From NCBI RefSeq assembly GCF_000559025.1, contig NZ_JAAN01000047.1, positions 19,663 to 83,662 on the forward strand: a DNA stretch of 64,000 nucleotides, in the 5' to 3' direction. The position numbers and the translations under genes were made by a program. Origin of the DNA: Luteimonas huabeiensis HB2. Lineage in GTDB: Bacteria; Pseudomonadota; Gammaproteobacteria; Xanthomonadales; Xanthomonadaceae. A model generated the notes under the pieces. That model searched no databases. It saw only the letters and a program-made list of their open reading frames with translations, and was not told where the DNA came from. Of the stretch, positions 38,701-48,875 are shown piece after piece. The first letter of the stretch is position 1. The number at the start of each line of letters is the position of its first letter.

Positions 38701-38940
38701 CATGTACATCATGCCTTCTACGCCGTTGATCGCCTGCTCCAGCGGTGATGCCACGGTATCGGCGATCACTTGCGGGTTGGCACCGGGATAGCTAGCGGTG
38801 ACCTGCACCGTGGGAGGCGTGACCTGCGGGTATTCGCTCAGCGGCAGCTGGAAGTAGCTGATCGCGCCCGCGATCAGCATCAGCACCGACAGGACGATGG
38901 CGAAGATGGGCCGGTTGATGAAGAAGCGGGGGAAATTCAT
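35764..38940 (-). CDS. RND efflux pump, HAE1 (MexF/AcrB-like) subfamily
   Basis: A 1058-residue inner-membrane proton antiporter with a family-typical start ([19 protein letters not shown]) and motif segments (VVEAIFL-type helix 2 region, [29 protein letters not shown] with paired Asp in TM4, and the C-terminal [17 protein letters not shown]). The type is that of drug pumps rather than CusA/CzcA heavy-metal pumps. Yet it sits in a metal island behind a CueR-like promoter. It overlaps the adaptor gene by 4 bp. Confidence 0.96.
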   Translation of the reverse strand: [1058 protein letters not shown]

Positions 38941-40175
38941 TTGCGGGCCTCCGCCGAGCCGGCCGCGCCGTCAGCCTTGGCGGGGTCCGCGCCGGCGGCC
39001 GGTGCCGCGGGCGGCTGCATGGGCACCATGCGCGGCGTGACCGCCATGCCGGGGCGCACGAGGCCCTTGATGATGATCTTCTCACCGGCCTGCAGGCTGC
39101 CGTTGATGACGCGCAGCCCGTCCACCACCGGCCCCAGTTCGATGGGCCGGTACTGGGCCTGGTTGTTCTCGCCCACGACCAGCACGTAGTTGCGCCCTTG
39201 GTCGGTGCCCACGGCCTGATCGTCGATCAGGACGGCCTCGCGCGCCGCGCCGGTGGACAGCTTGACCCGGGCGAACATGCCGGGTGCCATGCGCCCATCC
39301 GGGTTGGGCACAACGGCGCGCGCGCGGATCGTGCCGGTGCTTCGGTCAATGGTGTTGCCCACGAAGTCGAGCGCGCCCCTGTGCGGGAAACCCTTGTCCG
39401 TGGTCAGCCCGACCTGCACGGGCAGCGAGGCCTTGCCGCCGGCGCCCGCAGCGGGCCGCGAGCGGCTCACGACGTTGAGGTACGTGGCTTCGTCGATGTC
39501 GAAGTACACGTGCAGCGGGTCGATGGACACGATCGTGGTCAGCAGCGTGGCCGCGCCGGCGACACCGCCGCTGACCAGGTTGCCCTCGGTCACGAGCACG
39601 CGGTCAACGCGCCCGGCGATGGGCGCCGTGACGCGGGCGTAGGACAGATCCAGCCGCGCCGCAGCGACGGCGGCCTTGGCCGCTTGCACCTGGGCCTGGC
39701 GCGCACTGCGCGCGGAGACGGCATCGTCGTAGGTCTTGCGCGCGACAGCGCCGGTCGCCACCAGGCGCTCGGCGCGGTCGAAGTCGGCCTGGGCCTGACT
39801 GGCCAGCACCTCGGCCTGTTGCAGTTGCGCCGCAGCCGTGTCGAGCGTGACCTGGAACGGTCGGGGGTCGATCTGGAACAGCAGTTGTCCCTTGCGCACC
39901 AGGCTGCCCTCGGGGACGCTCACAGCATCGACGGCGCCGCCGACCCGCGAGCGCAGCTCGACGGTCTTGGGCGCGGCCAGGAAGCCGGTGTACTCGGCCG
40001 ATGGCGCGACCGTGCGGGTGATGACCTCGGCCACGGGCACCTGCGGCGCCATCGGCGCGCCCGCCGGGGGCGCCGCGGCCTTGCCCTCGTCCTTGGCGTC
40101 GCGGGCGGCAATCGCTATGCCCCCGACGGCTGCGATGACGCCTGCCACCACAACGATTCTGATTTTTTTACGCAT
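38937..40175 (-). CDS. RND periplasmic adaptor (MexE-like membrane fusion protein)
   Basis: A 412-residue adaptor with an N-terminal membrane anchor (VVVAGVIAAVGGIAIA), paired lipoyl segments (TVELRSRVGGAVDAVSVPEGSLVRKGQLLFQIDPRPF and ITAPIAGRVDRVL-like VTAPIAGRVDRVLVTEGNLV), a coiled-coil hairpin between them, and a beta-barrel end. It is the first gene of the adaptor–pump–channel operon. Confidence 0.95.
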   Translation of the reverse strand: MRKKIRIVVVAGVIAAVGGIAIAARDAKDEGKAAAPPAGAPMAPQVPVAEVITRTVAPSAEYTGFLAAPKTVELRSRVGGAVDAVSVPEGSLVRKGQLLFQIDPRPFQVTLDTAAAQLQQAEVLASQAQADFDRAERLVATGAVARKTYDDAVSARSARQAQVQAAKAAVAAARLDLSYARVTAPIAGRVDRVLVTEGNLVSGGVAGAATLLTTIVSIDPLHVYFDIDEATYLNVVSRSRPAAGAGGKASLPVQVGLTTDKGFPHRGALDFVGNTIDRSTGTIRARAVVPNPDGRMAPGMFARVKLSTGAAREAVLIDDQAVGTDQGRNYVLVVGENNQAQYRPIELGPVVDGLRVINGSLQAGEKIIIKGLVRPGMAVTPRMVPMQPPAAPAAGADPAKADGAAGSAEARK

Positions 40176-40241
40176 GGAAGTGCCCCTTTCTTGGATGCAG
40201 GACTCCGGCCCTTCCGAAGCGCTCTGCAGAAATTTGTGTGG

Positions 40242-40272
40242 AGGCTAGGCGTTACAACGAAGGCAAGGTCAA
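40242..40272 (-). promoter_or_regulatory. MerR/CueR-type promoter of the RND operon
   Basis: Minus strand: TTGACC (40267-40272), 19-bp spacer, TAGCCT (40242-40247). The half-site ACCTTGCC matches the CueR consensus; the second half is poor. It lies just inside the end of the czcC remnant. Confidence 0.7.
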
Positions 40273-40329
40273 GCCCTTTGGGTTGCCCTAGCGGGCAGGC
40301 TGCATGGACAAGGTGGTGGGAAAACCCCG

Positions 40330-40577
40330 CGTCGTCGCTGTGGCCACTCCGACATCCAGCTCACGAGTGCCGTTGTGCGGTTGAACCGGTCGGTCTTGTG
40401 GGTGATTGCGAGCGCGGGAGGCTCAGGCGTCCAAGCTGCCGCCGCCCATTGCTGTGCCTGCGCGGCATCCCGGCGCCCAGGCAGGGCCCGCGATTCAGGG
40501 TGTTGCGCCCAGGCCGCATCGAGGACGTCCTTGAGGCTAACCGGCGGCGTGGGTACCGGCGCCTCGCAACCTGCCAT
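40330..40577 (-). pseudogene. czcC: Truncated, frameshifted czcC remnant
   Basis: The frame from 40577 reads like the N-terminal part of CzcC-type outer-membrane factors (VSLKDVLDAAWAQHPESRAL, AAAAWTPEPPALAITHKTDR). After about 66 codons a frameshift moves the continuation (GTRELDVGVA) to another frame, and similarity then stops where the RND promoter begins. It follows arsR in the same direction by 22 bp, as in arsR–czcCBA operons, so it records loss of a czc pump. Confidence 0.7.
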
Positions 40578-40599
40578 TCGCCTGGGTGCTTGGGCCTGG

Positions 40600-40977
40600 T
40601 CAGTCGTCGGCTTTGTCCTCGGAAATGTGGACCGCCATGTCCTGCAGCACCTGGCTGACGTGCTGGTCCGCGATGCTGTAGAAGATGTGCTTGGCTTGGC
40701 GTTCGCCGCGCACGAGGCGCGCACCGCGCAGCAGCCGCAGGTGATGGCTGACCAGAGACTGCGACAGGTCGAGCGCTTCGGCGATGTCCCCCACGGCGAC
40801 CGAGCCATGCATGCACTGCAGCAGGATCTTCAATCGCGATTGGTCGCCCAGCAGGCGGAAGGTCTCGGCCAGAACAGCGACGTCACTTTGCGACATTGCG
40901 AGGGCATCGGTCGCCGCGTCGTGGCTGGTGGTCGAGCATTGCGCGGTGTCGGCGCTGGTGGTTTTGCGGGACGTCAT
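40600..40977 (-). CDS. ArsR/SmtB-family metal sensor, copy 1
   Basis: A 125-residue repressor with a winged helix (LAETFRLLGDQSRLKILLQCM ... SQSLVSHHLRLLRGARLV). The C-terminal helix has the alpha-5 metal site pattern D-x-H-x10-H-x2-E (DQHV ... VHISE) with the spacing of CzrA-type Zn/Co sensors. It lies 43 bp after the CDF gene and ahead of the czcC remnant, so it probably controls the CDF promoter (dyad at 42165). Confidence 0.9.
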   Translation of the reverse strand: MTSRKTTSADTAQCSTTSHDAATDALAMSQSDVAVLAETFRLLGDQSRLKILLQCMHGSVAVGDIAEALDLSQSLVSHHLRLLRGARLVRGERQAKHIFYSIADQHVSQVLQDMAVHISEDKADD

Positions 40978-41020
40978 GGATGCAAATCCTCAAGTGGAGT
41001 GCGAGCCGGCTCGCGCGGCC

Positions 41021-42118
41021 TCAATGCCTGTGACCAGGAGCGGAATGGTCGTGGTCATGGCCGTGGCTGTGCCCGCCGCCATGCTTGTGATTGCCATGAT
41101 CATGGCCGCTGTGGTCGTGCCCGCTGTGGTCATGACCGCTGTGATCGTGGCCGCTGTGGTCCTGACGCTCCGACGTGGGCTGCAAGCTGCAGACGTTCTC
41201 GTCGGTGCCCGAGTTCCAGTCGATCCCGACCGTGGCGTGTTCGATGCTGAATTGCTCTCGAAGCACCGCTTCGACGCGCTTGACCACGGCGCGTGCTTCC
41301 TCGTCCACGTTGGGGCGAACGTGCAGCGTGGCCATCGTGCGCCCGGAGGTGAGCTGCCACACGTGAACGTGGCTGACGGCCGCCAGGCCCGGCACGGCGC
41401 CCATCAGGCCTTGCTCCACCTTCTCCGGCGAAGCATCCTCCGGCGCGCCTTCCAGCAGGATGTGGATCGACTTGGCGAGCAGCTTCCATGCGCTGCGCAG
41501 GATCAGCGCCGCGACCAGGACCGACAGGATGGGATCGATCGGCGTCCAGCCCGTGAGGTAGATGACGATCGCAGCGACGATGGCGCCGACCGAGCCGAGC
41601 AGGTCGCCCATCACGTGCAGGATGGCCCCCTTCACGTTGACGTGATCGGTCTCTCCGCGGGTCATGATCCACAGCACGAGCACGTTCACCAGCAGGCCGA
41701 GCACGGCGACGATCATCATCGGGCCGGCCAGGATCACGGGCGGCGCCTGCAGCCGCTCCCACGCCTCGTAGGCGATCCAAGCGACGATCGCGAACAGGGT
41801 CACGGCGTTCAGGAAACCGGCGATGACCTCGAAGCGCAGGTAGCCGAAGGTGCGCTTGCTGTCGGCCGCGCGGCGGCCGAACCGGAATGCTGCGTAGGCC
41901 AGTGCGAGCGCCGCGGCGTCGGTCAGCATGTGGCCCGCGTCGGCCAGCAAGGCCAGCGAGCCCGACAGCACGCCTCCGACGGCCTCCACGACCATGAAGC
42001 CGAAGATCAGGAAAAAGGACAGCAGGACCTTGCGCTCGTTGGCGCTGGTCACGGTCGGGGTGTGGTCATGATCATGGTCGTGATCGTGACCATGGTCATG
42101 TGCGTGGGATTGGGACAT
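41021..42118 (-). CDS. czcD: CDF (CzcD-like) zinc/cadmium/cobalt exporter
   Basis: A 365-residue cation diffusion facilitator. The transport motifs are present (SLALLADAGHMLTDAAALALA with the HxxxD site, and a second HVMGDLLGSVGAIV). Both ends are histidine-rich: an N-terminal (DH)n run and a C-terminal SGHDH repeat (four copies, then more His), likely metal-buffering. The C-terminal cytoplasmic domain includes VSHVHVWQLTSG. An ArsR-type dyad stands before it. Confidence 0.95.
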   Translation of the reverse strand: MSQSHAHDHGHDHDHDHDHTPTVTSANERKVLLSFFLIFGFMVVEAVGGVLSGSLALLADAGHMLTDAAALALAYAAFRFGRRAADSKRTFGYLRFEVIAGFLNAVTLFAIVAWIAYEAWERLQAPPVILAGPMMIVAVLGLLVNVLVLWIMTRGETDHVNVKGAILHVMGDLLGSVGAIVAAIVIYLTGWTPIDPILSVLVAALILRSAWKLLAKSIHILLEGAPEDASPEKVEQGLMGAVPGLAAVSHVHVWQLTSGRTMATLHVRPNVDEEARAVVKRVEAVLREQFSIEHATVGIDWNSGTDENVCSLQPTSERQDHSGHDHSGHDHSGHDHSGHDHGNHKHGGGHSHGHDHDHSAPGHRH

Positions 42119-42164
42119 GGGGCCTCGGGAAACTGGGTCTTTGACTGTGGCTCAAAATATAACA

Positions 42165-42182
42165 CATGAACATGTTTTCATG
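42165..42182 (-). promoter_or_regulatory. ArsR-type operator before the CDF gene
   Basis: CATGAA-N6-TTCATG, a symmetrical dyad 47 bp upstream of the CDF start, overlapping a TATATT -10-like element (minus strand). It is suited to the alpha-5 ArsR protein encoded in the same operon. Confidence 0.65.
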
Positions 42183-42313
42183 TGAATTGTTGTACACATT
42201 TGTGTTCGCGTCTCACCACGGCCGGGATGCCGCTCCGGGCAATTGCCTTAGCCTGGCTCGGCGACCATTCCCCCCGCCTGGCAAGCAGCCGTTGATCTAA
42301 CATCCAGTGGCAG

Positions 42314-42332
42314 TATCCCCCCTGGGGGGATA
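42314..42332 (+). promoter_or_regulatory. RcnR/CsoR-type operator, perfect 19-bp palindrome
   Basis: TAT-C6-T-G6-ATA, perfectly symmetrical, 10 bp before the RcnR/CsoR-like gene and close to its start, so it likely covers the promoter or transcription start. G-tract dyads of this kind are typical targets of the family. Confidence 0.8.
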
Positions 42333-42342
42333 TGATTTCAGC

Positions 42343-42600
42343 ATGGAAGACATGCATAAGCACACCACCCATCCCGACCTGGTGAAGCGGCTCAAGCGCG
42401 CCGAGGGGCATCTGCGGCACGTCATCGGGATGATCGAAGGGGGAGAAACCTGCCTCGACATCGCCCGCCAGCTCGCGGCGGTGGAAAGCGCGGTGACGGC
42501 GGCCAAGCGCGTCCTGATCCACGACCACATCGACCACTGCCTGTCCCATGACGAGGACTCCGTTCTGACCGAAATGAAGGCGCTGACCAAACTGCTCTGA
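42343..42600 (+). CDS. RcnR/CsoR/FrmR-family metal-sensing repressor
   Basis: An 85-residue four-helix repressor (HPDLVKRLKRAEGHLRHVIGMIEGGETCLDIARQLAAVESAV). The Cys in ETCLDIA and the two His in HDHIDHC match the metal ligands of RcnR-type nickel/cobalt sensors better than copper CsoR. ATG 42343 is chosen because upstream codons overlap the operator. The MFS exporter follows after 9 bp. Confidence 0.9.
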   Translation: MEDMHKHTTHPDLVKRLKRAEGHLRHVIGMIEGGETCLDIARQLAAVESAVTAAKRVLIHDHIDHCLSHDEDSVLTEMKALTKLL

Positions 42601-42609
42601 GGCCGTCCG

Positions 42610-43920
42610 ATGCTCTCCGTCCTGAATAACCGCACCTACCGCCACCTGTTCACCGCCCAGGTGATCGCGCTCGTCGGCACCGGCCTGATGACGGTGGCGC
42701 TCGGCCTGCTGGCCTACGAGCTGGCCGGCGCGGATGCAGGCGCGGTGCTCGGGACGGCGCTGGCCATCAAGATGCTGGCCTACGCGGGGGTCGCGCCGGT
42801 CGCGCAGGCCTTCGCCGACCGGCTCCCGCGGCGCTCGCTGCTCGTGGCGCTGGACCTCGTGCGAGCGGCCGTCGCGCTGTGCCTGCCCTTCGTCACCGAG
42901 GTCTGGCAGATCTACCTGCTGATCTTCGTTCTGCAGGCGGCATCCGCCGGCTTCACGCCGACCTTCCAGGCCACCATCCCGGACATCCTTCCCGACGAAG
43001 AGGACTACACGAAGGCGCTGTCGCTGTCCCGGCTGGCCTACGACCTGGAAAGCCTGATTTCCCCGATGCTGGCCGCCGCGCTGCTGACCGTCATCAGCTT
43101 TCACAACCTGTTCGCGGGAACGGTGCTCGGTTTCCTCGTTTCAGCCGCTCTCGTGGTCAGCGTGCGGTTGCCCACGTCCGTCCCCGGCCCGCGCCGCGGC
43201 ATCTGGGAGCGAACGACGCGCGGCACGCGCATCTACCTCGCCACGCCTCGCCTGCGGGGCCTGCTGGCGATCAGCCTGGCCGTCTCGGCGGCCGGCGCGA
43301 TGGTGATCGTGAACACGGTGGTGCTCGTGAAGGCGCGTTTCGGCCTGGGCGAAGTCGAGGTGGCGTGGGCACTGGCGGCGTTCGGAGGCGGCTCGATGGT
43401 GGCCGCCTTCGTCTTGCCGTCCCTACTGGAGAAAGTAGCCGACCGACCCGCGATGCTCACCGGCGCCGCTGTCCTCGTCGTGGGCACGGCGATCGGCGCA
43501 CTGCTGCCGAGCTATGCGCTGTTGCTGCCGCTGTGGCTGGTGATCGGCTTTGGCTACAGCGTGGCGCAGACGCCATCCGGCCGTCTTCTGCGCCGCTCGG
43601 CCCACGCCGAGGACCGTCCAGCGATCTTCGCGGCCCACTTCGCGCTGTCGCACGCCTGCTGGCTCATCTGCTACCCGCTGGCCGGACGCTTCGGCGCGGC
43701 CATGGGGCTGCAATCGACGTTCGTCGTCATGTCCTTGATCGGCCTAGCTGGCGTGGCGCTGGCGCTTCGGCTGTGGCCGGCCAGCGACCCGTCGGACTTG
43801 GCCCATGACCATCCGAACCTGTCGGCGGATCACCCCCACTTGCGTCAGCACGCGAACCAAGGCGGGCACCATCACGTGCTGGTCGTGGATGACTTGCACC
43901 GGATCTGGCCGAAAGGATAG
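42610..43920 (+). CDS. MFS exporter with His-rich tail (NreB-like, probable Ni/Co)
   Basis: A 436-residue MFS protein (start MLSVLNNRTYRHLFTAQVIALVGTGL; loop ADRLPRRSLLVALDLVRA) with about 12 membrane segments. The C-terminus carries HDHPNLSADHPHLRQH and GGHHHVLVVDD, a histidine tail like that of NreB nickel exporters. Pairing with an RcnR-like repressor supports Ni/Co; the substrate is inferred. Confidence 0.88.
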   Translation: MLSVLNNRTYRHLFTAQVIALVGTGLMTVALGLLAYELAGADAGAVLGTALAIKMLAYAGVAPVAQAFADRLPRRSLLVALDLVRAAVALCLPFVTEVWQIYLLIFVLQAASAGFTPTFQATIPDILPDEEDYTKALSLSRLAYDLESLISPMLAAALLTVISFHNLFAGTVLGFLVSAALVVSVRLPTSVPGPRRGIWERTTRGTRIYLATPRLRGLLAISLAVSAAGAMVIVNTVVLVKARFGLGEVEVAWALAAFGGGSMVAAFVLPSLLEKVADRPAMLTGAAVLVVGTAIGALLPSYALLLPLWLVIGFGYSVAQTPSGRLLRRSAHAEDRPAIFAAHFALSHACWLICYPLAGRFGAAMGLQSTFVVMSLIGLAGVALALRLWPASDPSDLAHDHPNLSADHPHLRQHANQGGHHHVLVVDDLHRIWPKG

Positions 43921-43958
43921 GCCTCACGGGACGCGGTAAGGGCTGTTTCGCACCAAGG

Positions 43959-44315
43959 CTAGTCGTCGCTGTTGTCCTCAACGATGTGGATGGCCATGTC
44001 CAGCAGCACCTGGCTCACGTGCTTGTCCGCTACCTCATAGAAGATCTGCTTGGACTGGCGCGCGCCCTTGACCAGACGGGCTCCACGCAACAGTCGAAGG
44101 TGATGGCTGACCAACGACTGCGAGAGTTCGACGGCTTCCGCGATGTCGCTTACCGACGTGGACCCCTTCATGCAGCACAGCATGACCTTGAGCCGCGACG
44201 GATCGCCCAGGAGCCGGAAAGTCTCGGCCAGGATGGTCACGTCATTCTGTGACAGGGAGGCCAGATCGGTGCTTGGGCCCTTCGGTGGGGCACTGGCTGG
44301 TTTGCGTGGAGTCAT
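43959..44315 (-). CDS. ArsR/SmtB-family metal sensor, copy 2
   Basis: A 118-residue paralogue of the protein at 40600-40977, with the same winged helix (SQSLVSHHLRLLRGARLVKG) and the same alpha-5 site (DKHV ... IHIVE). It converges with the MFS gene and is divergent from copA. Its own operator is not obvious; it may share targets with copy 1. Confidence 0.9.
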   Translation of the reverse strand: MTPRKPASAPPKGPSTDLASLSQNDVTILAETFRLLGDPSRLKVMLCCMKGSTSVSDIAEAVELSQSLVSHHLRLLRGARLVKGARQSKQIFYEVADKHVSQVLLDMAIHIVEDNSDD

Positions 44316-44488
44316 CTCTCAAAAATTCCTACCCTCGAACGGCTGTTCGTGCCCTTCAGGATCAACGAGGCTGCGACCGCTTGAGCGCGCGCACAGCCCG
44401 GGACCAGGGCGAGCCTGGCGACCAAGGCCCCTCGTTTCCCCCGTGCGCCGGGCCATTTCTGAAACCTGACAGTACCCGAAAAAAGCGC

Positions 44489-44519
44489 TTGACCTTCCCA
44501 CGATGGTAAACCCTAAGCT
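44489..44519 (+). promoter_or_regulatory. CueR-type promoter of copA
   Basis: TTGACC (44489-44494), 19-bp spacer, TAAGCT (44514-44519). The spacer begins TTCCC and contains an imperfect dyad. The -10 lies within the frame upstream of copA, so the true copA start must be downstream. Confidence 0.85.
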
Positions 44520-44553
44520 CCCCCATGTCGAATATCAACTATGGGAAACAACC

Positions 44554-47049
<2,496 letters not shown>

Positions 47050-47064
47050 GAAAGGAGGAACACC

Positions 47065-47544
47065 ATGAACATCGGTGAAGCATCCAAGGCCTCGAAGGTC
47101 TCGGCCAAGATGATCCGCTACTACGAGCAGATCGGCTTGATTCCCCCGGCCGACCGGAACGATTCGGGCTACCGCGCCTATAGCCAGGACGACGTACACC
47201 GGCTGCACTTCATCCGGCGTGCGCGCGACCTCGGCTTCTCGGTGGCCGAGATCACGGACCTGCTGGGACTGTGGAACGACAAGTCGCGCCGGAGTGCCGA
47301 CGTCAAGCGCCTGGCGCAGCAGCACATCTCCGAGCTGGACCGGCGCATCGCGAGCATGTTGGAGATGGCCGAGACGCTCAAGGCGCTGATCCGGTGCTGC
47401 GCCGGCGACGAACGGCCCGACTGCCCGATCCTGCACACGCTGGAGCAACTCGATACCAGCGACGACGAGCCCGAAGCGCGCACCGGCGCCGTGCCACGGC
47501 GTGCAAGTGGCAACGCAGCGGCAAAGAAGCCGCGTGCGCACTGA
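47065..47544 (+). CDS. cueR: Copper-responsive MerR regulator CueR
   Basis: A 159-residue activator: MerR winged helix (MNIGEASKASKVSAKMIRYYEQIGLIPP) and the copper-binding loop CCAGDERPDCPI, with the two Cys at the C-x7-C spacing seen in CueR. It has a longer basic tail (KKPRAH). It should act on the TTGACC-N19 promoters of this island. Strong AAAGGAGG precedes the ATG, 15 bp after copA. Confidence 0.95.
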   Translation: MNIGEASKASKVSAKMIRYYEQIGLIPPADRNDSGYRAYSQDDVHRLHFIRRARDLGFSVAEITDLLGLWNDKSRRSADVKRLAQQHISELDRRIASMLEMAETLKALIRCCAGDERPDCPILHTLEQLDTSDDEPEARTGAVPRRASGNAAAKKPRAH

Positions 47545-47560
47545 GCAGCCGGGAGAGACC

Positions 47561-47899
47561 ATGCCCAAGATCACCGTCTTGCCCCATCCTGAACTGGCGC
47601 CCGAGGGCGCCGAGCTGAACGTGCCGGTCGGCACCTCGATCTGCGAGGCGCTGCTAGACAACGGCATCGAGATCGAACATGCCTGCGACATGAGCTGTGC
47701 CTGCACGACCTGCCACTGCATCGTGCGCAAGGGATTCGATTCCCTCAACGAGGTCGAGGAGTGCGAGGACGACCTGCTTGACCGGGCCTGGGGGCTAGAG
47801 GCGCAATCGCGCCTGAGCTGCCAGGCCATCGTGGCGAACGAGGACCTGACCGTCGAGATCCCGAAGTACACGATCAACCATGCCAAGGAGAACCACTAG
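47561..47899 (+). CDS. fdx: [2Fe-2S] ferredoxin, ISC type
   Basis: A 112-residue ferredoxin resembling the Fdx of Fe-S cluster assembly: HACDMSCACTTCHCIV with the Cys-x5-Cys-x2-Cys ligands, and the fourth Cys in RLSCQA. GSGAGAGACC-type ribosome site before ATG 47561. In the copA–cueR operon it could help repair or protect Fe-S clusters, which copper attacks; this role is inferred. Confidence 0.92.
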   Translation: MPKITVLPHPELAPEGAELNVPVGTSICEALLDNGIEIEHACDMSCACTTCHCIVRKGFDSLNEVEECEDDLLDRAWGLEAQSRLSCQAIVANEDLTVEIPKYTINHAKENH

Positions 47900-48116
47900 G
47901 ACCCAGCGTGCCGCCGCGGGCGCGCCGGCCTGCGGCGGGGTTGCTCTGGCAGACGGAGGACTGACGGCGTTGCAGCCTGACGACCGCCCCGGGAGCCAGA
48001 TGCCTACACCCCCTTGCACCACCGCCGGTTAGGCTGGAAATGTCGTCAAAGTCCTTCAATCCGTGATAGTCGGCGCTGCGGCCGGCCCATGAAAAGTCCC
48101 ACAGGAGAAGTCCAGC

Positions 48117-48875
48117 ATGTCTGCGCCCAAACAAGCCACGCTCTACCGGATGGTCATGCCCGGCCATACCTGCCCCTACGGGCTGAAGTCGCTCGATCTG
48201 CTCAACCGCAAGGGCTACGAGGTCGAGGACAAACACTTGGCGAGCCGCGAGCAGACGGATGCGTTCAAGAAGGAGCATGGCGTCGAGACCACGCCCCAGG
48301 TCTTCATAAACGGGCGGCGCGTGGGCGGCTACGACGACCTGCGCAAATTCTTCGGCATGTCCGTGAAGGACAAGAACGCCGTGACCTACACCCCTGTGAT
48401 CGCGCTGTTCGCCATGGCGGCCGCGATGGCGCTGGCGGCGAGCTGGGCGGCCTTCGGCCAGCTCTGGAGCATTCAGGCGGCAGAGTGGTTCGTGGCCTTT
48501 GCCATGTGTCTCCTGGCGCTGCAGAAGCTCAAGGACGTGGACGGCTTCGCGACGATGTTCCTCAACTACGACCTGCTGGCCAAGCGCTGGGTTCGGTATG
48601 CCTATTTCTACCCGTTCGCGGAGGCCATCGCAGGCGTCCTGATGGTCGCGGGCGTGGGGATGTGGGTGTCGATTCCGTTGGCGCTGTTCATCGGGACCGT
48701 CGGGGCCGTGTCGGTTTTCAAGGCGGTCTATGTCGATCGCCGGGAACTCAAGTGCGCCTGTGTGGGCGGGGACAGCAACGTGCCGCTGGGCTTCGTGTCC
48801 CTGACCGAGAACCTGATGATGGTGGCGATGGCCCTGTGGATGTGGGCCAAGGTCGCCTACCTTGGGATGCACTGA
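48117..48875 (+). CDS. Glutaredoxin–MauE fusion membrane protein
   Basis: A 252-residue protein. The N-terminal third is glutaredoxin-like (TLYRMVMPGHTCPYGLKSLDLLNRKGYEVED ... TTPQVFINGRRVGGYDDL), with a single-Cys active site (TCPYG). The rest is a MauE/DoxX-like membrane domain (about four segments, EWFVAFAMCLLALQKL ... PFAEAIAGVLMVAGVGM) ending in a CAC motif (KCACVGGDSNVPLGFVSLTEN). It probably transfers electrons to periplasmic or cytoplasmic thiols; partner unknown. A 217-bp gap separates it from fdx. Confidence 0.88.
   Translation: MSAPKQATLYRMVMPGHTCPYGLKSLDLLNRKGYEVEDKHLASREQTDAFKKEHGVETTPQVFINGRRVGGYDDLRKFFGMSVKDKNAVTYTPVIALFAMAAAMALAASWAAFGQLWSIQAAEWFVAFAMCLLALQKLKDVDGFATMFLNYDLLAKRWVRYAYFYPFAEAIAGVLMVAGVGMWVSIPLALFIGTVGAVSVFKAVYVDRRELKCACVGGDSNVPLGFVSLTENLMMVAMALWMWAKVAYLGMH

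Noticed and set aside
42061..42110. Repeat array (CRISPR-like) near the CDF gene ends
   Set aside because: The repeats code for His/Asp runs at both ends of the CDF protein; no spacer structure.
44503..44553. Longer CopA from ATG 44503
   Set aside because: This start lies inside the CueR-type promoter, upstream of its -10 element.
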